A stretch of 5,621 nucleotides of DNA from Ardenticatenaceae bacterium (GCA_020634215.1 JACKCD010000100.1:1-5621); one strand, 5' to 3'; counted from the first letter of the stretch, positions 1 through 5,311 are shown. A program made the numbers and translations. Notes: generated from the sequence alone by a model not told the origin.

Positions 1-1832
1 TTGTGACGCGAGGCTGCCACGTAAACGGTAGCCGCATCGTGGGGTGACTGCTCAATAATTTGCACCATGCTAAATTTGGGCAAATCAGATGGGGTAACAT
101 TGTGCCAATTTTGGCCGCCGTCGCGGGACACATGAATCATGCCATCATCAGAGCCAGCCCAGAAAACACCCGCCTCATGCTGCGATTCAACAAAGGCAAA
201 AACGGTGGCGTAGGTTTCGGCTCCAATGGAGTCCAGATTGATGGGGCCGCCCGTCTTTTTCAGGGTATCAGGGTCGGCATAGGTCAAATCGGGGCTGATT
301 TCTTCCCACGTTTGCCCTTCATCCTGGGTTCGCAAAACCTTGTTGCTGCCCACATACAGCACGCCGGGGTCGTGGGGCGATAGCACGATGGGGTATGTCC
401 AGTTAAAGCGGTATTTGTCCACTTCGGCACCATAGCCCCAGTTCACATCCGGCCAGTTGGCGATGAGGCGAATTTGCTTGAGGCGATGATCATACCGCTG
501 TAGCGAACTGCCACCGCCGGGGGAACTGCCGATAGCACCCACGTAGACGATGTTGGCATCATCGGGGCGCACGGCGATGTAGCCGCTTTCGCCCGTCCCC
601 GCTGGATAGCAGTCGGCCCACATAATCGCCCCGCGTTCACTCATGCTGGGCACCGAAATGCTGGAGTTGTCCTGCTGCGTGCCATAGACGCGGTAGGGGT
701 ACTGATTGTCCACGGCCAGATGGTAAAACTGAGCCGTGGGCTGGTTGAAAATGGTTGACCAGCTAAAGCCGCCGTTGTAGGAGATGTTGGCTCCGCCATC
801 GTTGCCCTGGATCATGCGGTTGGCGTTGTTGGGGTCAATCCACAGGTCGTGGTCGTCGCCGTGGGGGGTGGTGATTTCACTAAAGTTGTGGCCGCCGTCA
901 ATGGATTTCCACAGCTTGAAGTTATTGACATAAACGGTGTTGGCATCCTGGGTGCAGGCGGTGAGGTGGGTGTAGTACCACGGCCGGCCGTGCATTTCCT
1001 TCGGGTCGCTTGTTTTTTCCCAGGTGTTGCCGTAATCGTCGGAACGGTAGATGCCGGGGTCGTTTTCCGCTTCAAGCATCGCCCAGACGCGCCCCGTTTT
1101 GGCTGGGGAAGCGGCCACGCCGATTTTGCCCAGCAACCCTTTGGGCAACCCTTTGTGGCTGCTGATGTTTTCCCAGGTGTCGCCGCCGTCCATGGAGCGA
1201 TAGAGGCCACTGTCGGGGCCGCCGCTGGAGATTTGCCAGAAGTTGCGGTACGCTTCCCAGATGGTGGCGTAGATGACGCGGGGGTTTTTGCGATCAATGC
1301 TAAGGTCAACGGCACCCGCTTTGTCGCTGACAAACAGGACGTGTTCCCACGTTTTGCCGCCATCTTTGGAGCGATAAACGCCGCGTTCGCTGTTGCGACC
1401 AAAGGCGTGGCCGAGGGCAGCGACGTATACAAGGTCGGGGTTTTGCGGGTGGGTGCGGACTTTGCCAATATGGCGGGTGTCGGCCAGCCCCAAGTGGTGC
1501 CAACTGCGGCCGGCATCGGTGGATTTGTACACGCCGTCGCCGTGGGACACGTCTATACGAATGGTGGTTTCGCCCATGCCAGCGTAGATGACGTTGGGGT
1601 CGGAATCGGCAACGTGGAGCGCACCGACAGAGCCGGTTTTAAACGTGCCGTCGGAAACGCACTCCCAATAGGTGCCGCCGTCGCTGGTTTTCCAAACGCC
1701 ACCGGCGCAGGCACCAAAGTAGAAGGTGGCGGGGTCAACGGGGTCGCCAGCGACGGCGACGACGCGACCACCGCGAAAGGGGCCGATGCAGCGCCATTTA
1801 AGCAGTCGGTTCAAATCGTAACTTTCAGACAT
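1..1832 (-). CDS. BNR/Asp-box beta-propeller protein (VPS10/sortilin-like 'glycosyl hydrolase' family), 3' end outside window
   Basis: The frame stays open for 610 codons from the ATG at 1832-1830 to the window edge, so the protein is cut at its C-terminus. A strong AGGAGA ribosome binding site (about 1839-1844) fixes the start. The N-terminus, WRCIGPFRGGRV at residues 13-24, has no signal peptide. Eight Asp-box motifs of the form S/T-x-D-x-G-x-T/N-W/F are visible with their Asp at residues 51, 106, 157, 215, 266, 312, 504 and 571, for example KSTDAGRSW, RSMDGGDTW and RTQDEGQTW. They are interleaved with beta strands of the VIYAG/LVYVAA type. NDGGA near 344-348 and NWTYPIVLSPHDP at 477-489 resemble large bacterial proteins annotated as glycosyl hydrolase, sortilin-like or photosystem II assembly factor-like, which are usually about 1000 residues. 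Asp-boxes stabilise propeller blades and do not prove hydrolase activity, so the substrate is unknown. It is the first gene after a terminator and likely has its own promoter. Confidence 0.88.
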   Translation of the reverse strand, partial: MSESYDLNRLLKWRCIGPFRGGRVVAVAGDPVDPATFYFGACAGGVWKTSDGGTYWECVSDGTFKTGSVGALHVADSDPNVIYAGMGETTIRIDVSHGDGVYKSTDAGRSWHHLGLADTRHIGKVRTHPQNPDLVYVAALGHAFGRNSERGVYRSKDGGKTWEHVLFVSDKAGAVDLSIDRKNPRVIYATIWEAYRNFWQISSGGPDSGLYRSMDGGDTWENISSHKGLPKGLLGKIGVAASPAKTGRVWAMLEAENDPGIYRSDDYGNTWEKTSDPKEMHGRPWYYTHLTACTQDANTVYVNNFKLWKSIDGGHNFSEITTPHGDDHDLWIDPNNANRMIQGNDGGANISYNGGFSWSTIFNQPTAQFYHLAVDNQYPYRVYGTQQDNSSISVPSMSERGAIMWADCYPAGTGESGYIAVRPDDANIVYVGAIGSSPGGGSSLQRYDHRLKQIRLIANWPDVNWGYGAEVDKYRFNWTYPIVLSPHDPGVLYVGSNKVLRTQDEGQTWEEISPDLTYADPDTLKKTGGPINLDSIGAETYATVFAFVESQHEAGVFWAGSDDGMIHVSRDGGQNWHNVTPSDLPKFSMVQIIEQSPHDAATVYVAASRH

Positions 1833-1838
1833 GAAGGT

Positions 1839-1844
1839 TCTCCT
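1839..1844 (-). promoter_or_regulatory. Ribosome binding site of the BNR-propeller gene
   Basis: On the minus strand AGGAGA lies 6 nt upstream of the ATG at 1832-1830. This supports the chosen start over internal Met codons. Confidence 0.7.
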
Positions 1845-1943
1845 CGGAAAATGGGACGCGGACAAACGCAGATGAACACGAATAATGTATGTCGCTTGAT
1901 GTTGTCTGGTGCACCTTCCGCCGTTTGTTGTGTCCTTTGGGGC

Positions 1944-1955
1944 AAACGGCCGTTT
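1944..1955. repeat. AAACGGCCGTTT palindrome, intergenic copy 1
   Basis: A perfect 12-bp palindrome and member of the AACGGCCGTT family that recurs through the window. It lies 111 bp upstream of the BNR start and 35 bp centre to centre from the second copy. Confidence 0.85.
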
Positions 1956-1978
1956 TTACCCGTTTGTTAATCAGTGGG

Positions 1979-1990
1979 AAACGGCCGTTT
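1979..1990. repeat. AAACGGCCGTTT palindrome, intergenic copy 2
   Basis: A perfect 12-bp palindrome. With copy 1 it forms an inverted pair, because each is flanked by GC on the outer or inner side as GCAAACGGCCGTTT in opposite orientation. It could be a paired protein-binding site or just a genome-wide dispersed word. Confidence 0.85.
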
Positions 1991-2053
1991 GCATGACATT
2001 TGGGGAAATATTTGTCTCCAAGATACCTCGACTGAGCAAAATAAGCCAGATAA

Positions 2054-2087
2054 AAAAAGGGCCAACCTGAGCAGGTTGACCCTTTTT
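2054..2087 (-). terminator. Rho-independent terminator of the fasciclin gene
   Basis: Arms 2054-2068 and 2073-2087 pair over 15 positions with a single mismatch and a 4-nt loop. On the minus strand the GC-rich stem is followed by a run of seven T residues. It begins 23 nt after the fasciclin stop codon. The A-tract on the other side also gives a shorter T-run on the plus strand, but no plus-strand gene reads into it. Confidence 0.85.
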
Positions 2088-2110
2088 GTTCGTAAAATGG
2101 TGACCAAAGA

Positions 2111-3034
2111 TTATGGCAGCAAAACGCAATCAATCACATGAATCACGCCGTTCGAGGCACGAATGTTGGACAAAACCACGTGGCAACCATCGGCCATCAC
2201 CATGCCACCACCAAAGGAAACATCAATGCTATTCTTCGAGAGTAGCGTCAGCAGCTTGTCCGAGTTAGCCACCTGGTTGATGCTTAGTGCGTCATTGATT
2301 ACATGATACTTGAGAATATCGGTTAATTGCCCTGACGGATCAGCCAGCAGCGCGTCAATTGTACCAGCCGGAAGCTTGGCAAAGGCGGCATCAGTGGGGG
2401 CAAAGACGGTATAGTTGCCGGGGCTAGCAAAGGTGTCGGCCAAACCAGCAGCCGACAGCGCCGCGACAAGGGTATTAAAGTTGCCGTTAGCAATGGCAAC
2501 CTCAGCAATGCTCTTGGTGGGGTCGCCCAACTGGGAAAGCGCTAAAGCGTTAACAGGCGGGGGAATAACGGCATCAATAACGTGAATCACGCCATTAGAG
2601 GCCTCAATATCGGTGGCAACAATCGTGGCTTTAGCACCATCGGGGGTGGTAATAACTGCATTGCCACCTTCAACAGCTACATTAAAGCTTTTGCCCGCAA
2701 AGGCGGTATTAAGCGTGCCCTGACTTAAAACATCGCTTGCCATCAGCTTGCCGGGAACAACGTGATAGAGCAAAACATTAGCCAGAGTCGCTTCAACATC
2801 AATGCCAGCTGCACTCAAGGCTGCAAAAGCGTCATCGGTAGGGGCAAAAACGGTGAAAGGGCCCGCCCCTTCTAGCGTACTTTTGAGGCCAGCAGCATCA
2901 ACGGCGGCGGTCAAGCTATCAAAGTCAGCGTTGGAAGCAGCAATGTCGTAGATGGTTGGCATTTCAGCGGCAGAAACGGCCGTTGTCAACACCATAGACA
3001 AAACCAGGACAAACAAGACAATTAACTTTTTCAC
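2111..3034 (-). CDS. Secreted protein with two fasciclin (FAS1) domains
   Basis: A 307-residue protein. Residues 1-22 form a signal peptide: MKKL, a hydrophobic core, then VSA-A as the likely cleavage site. FAS1 domain 1 covers about 27-158, with TVFAPTDDAF at 61-70, the YH pair at 90-91 and NGVIHVIDAVIPP at 147-159. Domain 2 covers about 174-307, with TVFAPTDAAF at 209-218, YH at 243-244 and NGVIHVIDCVLLP at the very C-terminus. FAS1 domains mediate adhesion and protein or matrix interactions outside the cell. With no membrane anchor or sorting signal, the product is probably free or matrix-associated. The start is GTG (3034-3032), chosen because AAGGAGAGG lies 6 nt upstream and the Lys-rich n-region follows directly. 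Cys284 and Cys303 are the only cysteines and both replace Ala of domain 1 (A136, A155). The gene appears monocistronic, with its own promoter and terminator. Confidence 0.95.
   Translation of the reverse strand: MKKLIVLFVLVLSMVLTTAVSAAEMPTIYDIAASNADFDSLTAAVDAAGLKSTLEGAGPFTVFAPTDDAFAALSAAGIDVEATLANVLLYHVVPGKLMASDVLSQGTLNTAFAGKSFNVAVEGGNAVITTPDGAKATIVATDIEASNGVIHVIDAVIPPPVNALALSQLGDPTKSIAEVAIANGNFNTLVAALSAAGLADTFASPGNYTVFAPTDAAFAKLPAGTIDALLADPSGQLTDILKYHVINDALSINQVANSDKLLTLLSKNSIDVSFGGGMVMADGCHVVLSNIRASNGVIHVIDCVLLP
2975..2984. repeat. AACGGCCGTT palindrome within the fasciclin signal peptide
   Basis: An exact decamer, read on the minus strand as Thr18-Ala19-Val20 just before the signal peptidase site. 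Confidence 0.85.
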
Positions 3035-3040
3035 AGTATA

Positions 3041-3049
3041 CCTCTCCTT
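3041..3049 (-). promoter_or_regulatory. Strong ribosome binding site deciding a GTG start
   Basis: AAGGAGAGG on the minus strand lies 6 nt before the GTG at 3034-3032. It establishes the GTG as the fasciclin start. Confidence 0.8.
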
Positions 3050-3106
3050 ACAAAAGTGTTCATAAATTTTCGTATGGCTAGCAAATCACTTATGCCAACG
3101 AGGAAA

Positions 3107-3134
3107 AATTTACGCCATTCTGAGGTATTGTCAA
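3107..3134 (-). promoter_or_regulatory. Candidate sigma70 promoter of the fasciclin gene
   Basis: On the minus strand a perfect TTGACA (3129-3134) is followed after 16 nt by TAAATT (3107-3112), a 4/6 match to the -10 consensus. It lies in the AT-rich stretch 3050-3195, just after the upstream gene's terminator. It predicts a 5' leader of about 65 nt. Confidence 0.45.
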
Positions 3135-3195
3135 TGTTTGTCTTATTTTTTGTTAATATTTTGCAAAGGTTTTTCCGTAAAAACCAAGGGTAACA

Positions 3196-3237
3196 CCAAA
3201 AAACATGGACAAATGAAACATTGTCCATGTTTTTTGG
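3196..3237 (-). terminator. Perfect 17-bp hairpin terminator of the nucleoside hydrolase gene
   Basis: Arms 3196-3212 and 3221-3237 are perfect 17-bp complements around an 8-nt loop. The structure starts 3 nt after the TGA of the nucleoside hydrolase. The A/T tracts lie within the stem, so the last part of the stem doubles as the T-run. It could work in both directions. Confidence 0.75.
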
Positions 3238-3239
3238 CA

Positions 3240-4151
3240 TCAGGCGGCTAAATAACGCCAAATTAGTTCACGGCAACGCACGGCATCAACGGCCGTTGCT
3301 ACAGCGACATGCCCTGTTTCAGTATCTTGCAAATAGGTTGCACCGCGTCGCTCGGGGTCACAGAGTTCAACGGTAACGGCCGTTTGCTGCCAGCTAAACA
3401 ACGACGGATCCATCACCGCCGCCACCGCCAGCGCATCGTGCAGAGCACAACCGTCTTGTTCCCATCCCCTTGCCACCACGCGGTCAATCCAACCCGGTGC
3501 CTGCTCCTTCAGCAGCGTTAGTGCCGGGTTGCTGTCTGGCAGCGAAGCGAAGTCATCATAGGTAAAGATAAGCTGGGTAGTAATGTTTAGCCCAATTAGC
3601 TGAATCGGCCAGCCAGCATTAAGGACAGCCTGAGCCGCCTCCGGGTCACAGCGAGCGTTAAACTCTGGCTGAGGGTCTTCTTGACCAAAGGAGCCACCCA
3701 TTGACACGATTTGCCGCACCTTGCCCACAATATCGGGAGCCAGCCGCAACGCCAATGCCAAATTGGTAAGAGGGCCAACGGCAAGGATGACAACCTCACC
3801 GGGATTGGCACGAATGGTGTCAATGATAAGGTTGGCGGCCAACGGTTCATCCTGGGCAGGGGGCCAGGGAGGCGTGTCGCCGTACCCGGCTTCCCATTCG
3901 GCAAACCACTCTTTTTGCTCCACCAGCCCACTGGCGGCTCCACGCCCCAGCGGAATGTCCGTCCGCTCCAAATAGGCGAGCAGGCGGCGGCTGTTGTTCA
4001 TGGCACTTTCCAGGGAGGCGTTGCCATGAACGGCCGTTACTCCCGCCACCTTATCACCCAACGCCCGCAGCAAAAACACAATCGCCGCCCCGTCGTCAAG
4101 CTCCGCACGCGGCGTTCCCAGACCTATGTCAGTATCAAATAAAATGATCAT
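3240..4151 (-). CDS. Inosine-uridine-type nucleoside hydrolase family protein
   Basis: The 303-residue length is typical of the family, which splits ribonucleosides into base plus ribose using a Ca2+ site, usually in the cytosol for salvage. Visible family elements are the N-terminal DTDIGLGTPRAELDDG (6-21), VHGN (41-44), GPLTNLALAL (126-135), MGGSFG (151-156), EFN (163-165) with DPEAA (169-173), GLNITTQ (187-193) and the C-terminal HDALAVA (238-244). H238 and D239 match the catalytic-pocket His and Ca2+ ligand Asp of the Crithidia enzyme. D8, D19 and D20 would supply the N-terminal ligands, but D8 and D19 are 11 residues apart instead of the usual 4, so the loop carries an insertion. The base preference cannot be read from sequence. 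The ATG has GAGGAA about 5 nt upstream. It is divergent from ywbE with a 75-bp spacer and is followed at once by its own terminator. Confidence 0.92.
   Translation of the reverse strand: MIILFDTDIGLGTPRAELDDGAAIVFLLRALGDKVAGVTAVHGNASLESAMNNSRRLLAYLERTDIPLGRGAASGLVEQKEWFAEWEAGYGDTPPWPPAQDEPLAANLIIDTIRANPGEVVILAVGPLTNLALALRLAPDIVGKVRQIVSMGGSFGQEDPQPEFNARCDPEAAQAVLNAGWPIQLIGLNITTQLIFTYDDFASLPDSNPALTLLKEQAPGWIDRVVARGWEQDGCALHDALAVAAVMDPSLFSWQQTAVTVELCDPERRGATYLQDTETGHVAVATAVDAVRCRELIWRYLAA
3287..3298. repeat. CAACGGCCGTTG palindrome in the nucleoside hydrolase
   Basis: An exact decamer with one further symmetric pair, read as Thr286-Ala287-Val288. Confidence 0.85.
3375..3384. repeat. AACGGCCGTT palindrome in the nucleoside hydrolase
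   Basis: An exact decamer, read as Thr257-Ala258-Val259. Confidence 0.85.
4029..4038. repeat. AACGGCCGTT palindrome in the nucleoside hydrolase
   Basis: An exact decamer, read as Thr39-Ala40-Val41, directly before the conserved HGN. Confidence 0.85.
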
Positions 4152-4156
4152 CTTGT

Positions 4157-4165
4157 TCCTCTTCT
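4157..4165 (-). promoter_or_regulatory. Ribosome binding site of the nucleoside hydrolase gene
   Basis: AGAAGAGGAA on the minus strand, about 5 nt from the ATG at 4151-4149, supports the start. Confidence 0.55.
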
Positions 4166-4191
4166 ACAAAATAATTGGGAATTGATGCAAG

Positions 4192-4219
4192 TTGCCTAAA
4201 GTCGTTTCTCGCCCATAAT
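4192..4219 (+). promoter_or_regulatory. Candidate promoter of ywbE giving a leaderless transcript
   Basis: TTGCCT (4192-4197) and CATAAT (4214-4219) are separated by 16 nt. The -10 ends only 7 nt before the A of the ywbE ATG, so transcription would start at or next to the start codon. No Shine-Dalgarno-like sequence lies in that gap, which agrees with a leaderless mRNA. Confidence 0.5.
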
Positions 4220-4226
4220 TTCACCT

Positions 4227-4424
4227 ATGAACGGAACGCAACGCAAAAATATTAAACCCGGTTTGCCGGTGCGGATCGTCCTCAAGCAGGATCAGCGCAG
4301 CGGCAAACTAACTGATGGTATTGTTAAAGACATTCTCACCAACTCCCCCACCCATCCCCACGGCATTAAGGTGCGGTTGGAAAGCGGGGCGGTGGGGCGG
4401 GTGAAGGAGATTGTGGGGAGTTGA
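4227..4424 (+). CDS. ywbE: YwbE family protein (DUF2196)
   Basis: A complete 65-residue protein. The N-terminus NGTQRKNIKPG, the central LKQDQRSGKLTDGIVKDILT (residues 19-38) and NSPTHPHGIKVRLESGAVGRV (39-59) closely match the small conserved Bacillus YwbE family as I know it. The family has no firmly established function. The compact, basic, beta-rich composition with a GIVKDILT turn resembles small SH3-like or KOW-like folds, but that is only an impression. The ATG is the only sensible start because the family begins at MNG. The gene is the only plus-strand gene in the window and is divergent from the nucleoside hydrolase. It converges on the cyclase gene across a G-rich inverted repeat. 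It lacks a ribosome binding site and is probably leaderless. Confidence 0.93.
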   Translation: MNGTQRKNIKPGLPVRIVLKQDQRSGKLTDGIVKDILTNSPTHPHGIKVRLESGAVGRVKEIVGS

Positions 4425-4446
4425 GAGTGGGGAGTGGGGTGTAGGG
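4413..4446 (+). repeat. G-rich degenerate tandem repeat (GTGGGGAG units), possible G-quadruplex
   Basis: Units of the form GTGGGGAG/AGTGGGG/TGTAGGG follow each other from the last codons of ywbE (4413-4420) to 4446. G-runs sit at 4415-4418, 4429-4432, 4436-4439 and 4444-4446, with loops of 10, 3 and 4 nt. This layout can form a G-quadruplex on the plus strand. Similar short heptamer-like repeats are known from intergenic regions of cyanobacteria and other filamentous bacteria. Confidence 0.55.
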
Positions 4447-4487
4447 AATAGAGTGATCTCCCCACGCCCTACACCCTACTCCCCACT
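4426..4487. terminator. Long inverted repeat between convergent genes, likely bidirectional terminator or dispersed repeat
   Basis: Arms 4426-4446 and 4467-4487 are 21 nt each with one mismatch that pairs as G-U in one strand, separated by a 20-nt loop. The right arm overlaps the first two bases of the cyclase stop codon (4486-4488). It sits exactly between two convergent genes, so it may end both transcripts. There is no T-run on either side, so it is not a classical intrinsic terminator. Confidence 0.5.
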
Positions 4488-5274
4488 AGGCTTCCGGCAC
4501 CAGCGCCAGCACCCGCAGCGGGCTGCCTGAGCCATTGACAATTTTCAGCGGAGCCGCAATAACCACTGCGCCGGTAGCGGGTAGCTGATCTAGGTTATTG
4601 AGGCTGGCAAGACCCAGCTTGCCGTTGCCATGCATGATGTTGTGGCACGGGAAGGGCGGGTCAAAACCGCCAGCTTGCCCGGCATCGGTTCCCACCGTTT
4701 CCACGCCAAACCCCAGCACGTCCCGCTCCTGCGCCAAAAAGCGCACGCAGTCGGGATGGGGACCGGGGGAGTGCGGGCCGTCTTCTTTGATATTCAAAAA
4801 TGCTTCCTGCCCGCGCCGCTTCGACCAATCGGTTCGCATCAGCACCCAGGAGCCGGGCTGGATGCGACCGTGTTCCCCTTCCCACGCCTGGACGTGTTCG
4901 CGGGTGAGGAGGAAGTTTTCATGAACGGCCGTTTCCTTACTACAATCAATCACACACGCCGCCCCCACAAACTGCCGCACCGGGATCGTATCCGTCGTGT
5001 TGCTGGCAAAATCCTTGCCCGTAATCCAATGCACCGGGGCATCAAAATGAGTGCCCGTATGCTCACCCAGCGTAATCGTATTCCAATACCACGCCGGCCC
5101 CTTGTCGTCATACTTGGAAATGACCTCCATGCTCAACCCCGGCGACTGGGCAAAAATGGGTGGTAACCCGATGACGGGCGTATCAGGGCCAAGCGGCTGG
5201 GTTAGGTCAACCACGCGAATACGGCCGTTTTTTAACTCCTCCACCAACAAAGACAACACAGTAACTTTCGACAT
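4486..5274 (-). CDS. Cyclase family protein (kynurenine formamidase/KynB-like metal hydrolase)
   Basis: A complete 262-residue member of the cyclase family (PF04199), whose known members are metal-dependent amidases or lactone-type hydrolases such as KynB and isatin hydrolase. The signature HTGTHFDAPVH lies at 72-82. Its H72, H76, D78 and H82 have the same spacing as H48, H52, D54 and H58 of Bacillus KynB, the metal ligands and catalytic His. H211 matches the next ligand. The partner Glu expected 12 residues later is Ala223 here (codon 4606-4608 reads GCC). The C-terminal NLDQLPATGAVVIAAPLKIV (227-246) is typical of the family. No signal peptide is present. The substrate is unknown, and kynurenine formamidase activity should not be assumed: the protein is longer than KynB and lacks the Glu. 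The ATG is preceded by AAGAGGT at 5278-5284. The gene lies 36 bp after the ThDP enzyme gene and is probably co-transcribed. Confidence 0.92.
   Translation of the reverse strand: MSKVTVLSLLVEELKNGRIRVVDLTQPLGPDTPVIGLPPIFAQSPGLSMEVISKYDDKGPAWYWNTITLGEHTGTHFDAPVHWITGKDFASNTTDTIPVRQFVGAACVIDCSKETAVHENFLLTREHVQAWEGEHGRIQPGSWVLMRTDWSKRRGQEAFLNIKEDGPHSPGPHPDCVRFLAQERDVLGFGVETVGTDAGQAGGFDPPFPCHNIMHGNGKLGLASLNNLDQLPATGAVVIAAPLKIVNGSGSPLRVLALVPEA
4924..4933. repeat. AACGGCCGTT palindrome in the cyclase
   Basis: An exact decamer, read as Thr115-Ala116-Val117. A shorter ACGGCCGT core recurs at 5221-5228 in the same gene, in another codon phase (Asn-Gly-Arg). Confidence 0.85.
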
Positions 5275-5277
5275 AAC

Positions 5278-5284
5278 ACCTCTT
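5278..5284 (-). promoter_or_regulatory. Ribosome binding site of the cyclase gene
   Basis: AAGAGGT on the minus strand, with GAGG 4 nt from the ATG at 5274-5272, supports the start and translation from an operon mRNA. Confidence 0.5.
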
Positions 5285-5292
5285 GTTCGGTA

Positions 5293-5311
5293 ATCAGTGA
5301 GTTACACTGAT
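5293..5311. repeat. Intercistronic inverted repeat
   Basis: ATCAGTG (5293-5299) and CACTGAT (5305-5311) form a perfect 7-bp inverted repeat with a 5-nt spacer. It overlaps the stop codon of the upstream gene (5311-5313). An alternative pairing uses CAGTGA at 5295-5300 and TCACTG at 5311-5316. There is no T-run, so it is more likely an mRNA processing or stability hairpin or an operator than a terminator. Confidence 0.5.

Larger units (their letters stand above)
1833..2053. other. Intergenic spacer upstream of the BNR gene
   Basis: No credible gene lies here. A 102-codon minus-strand open frame crosses it, but it overlaps both neighbouring genes, has no family signature and runs through the terminator. 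The spacer should hold the promoter of the BNR gene. I could not find a convincing -35/-10 pair; TTGGAG and TGTCAT, 17 nt apart near 1997-2025 on the minus strand, are only a weak candidate. It contains two copies of the AAACGGCCGTTT palindrome and a GGTGCACC palindrome at 1908-1915. Confidence 0.6.

Noticed and set aside
979..992. A 14-bp perfect palindrome CACGGCCGGCCGTG inside the BNR gene
   Set aside because: It encodes conserved-looking HGRPWYY sequence, is a single copy and differs from the AACGGCCGTT word, so chance in GC-rich codons is sufficient.
849..1970. A 373-codon plus-strand open frame with Val/Gly/Ala-rich sequence
   Set aside because: It lies antisense and codon-synchronous to the clear BNR gene. 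Its composition is the mirror of GC-rich codons on the other strand, and it has no motif or ribosome binding site.
1825..2133. A 102-codon minus-strand open frame between the BNR and fasciclin genes
   Set aside because: It overlaps both genes, runs through the fasciclin terminator and both palindromes, and shows no family signature.
3031..3261. A 76-codon minus-strand open frame over the fasciclin leader
   Set aside because: It reads through the perfect hairpin terminator and the AT-rich promoter region, overlaps the nucleoside hydrolase end and has random-looking composition.
3711..4142. A 143-codon plus-strand open frame opposite the nucleoside hydrolase
   Set aside because: It is a shadow of a confidently identified gene on the other strand, with no recognisable domain.
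4630..5166. A 178-codon plus-strand open frame opposite the cyclase
   Set aside because: It is antisense to a gene with intact family motifs, and its basic, His/Arg-rich sequence is typical of shadow frames.
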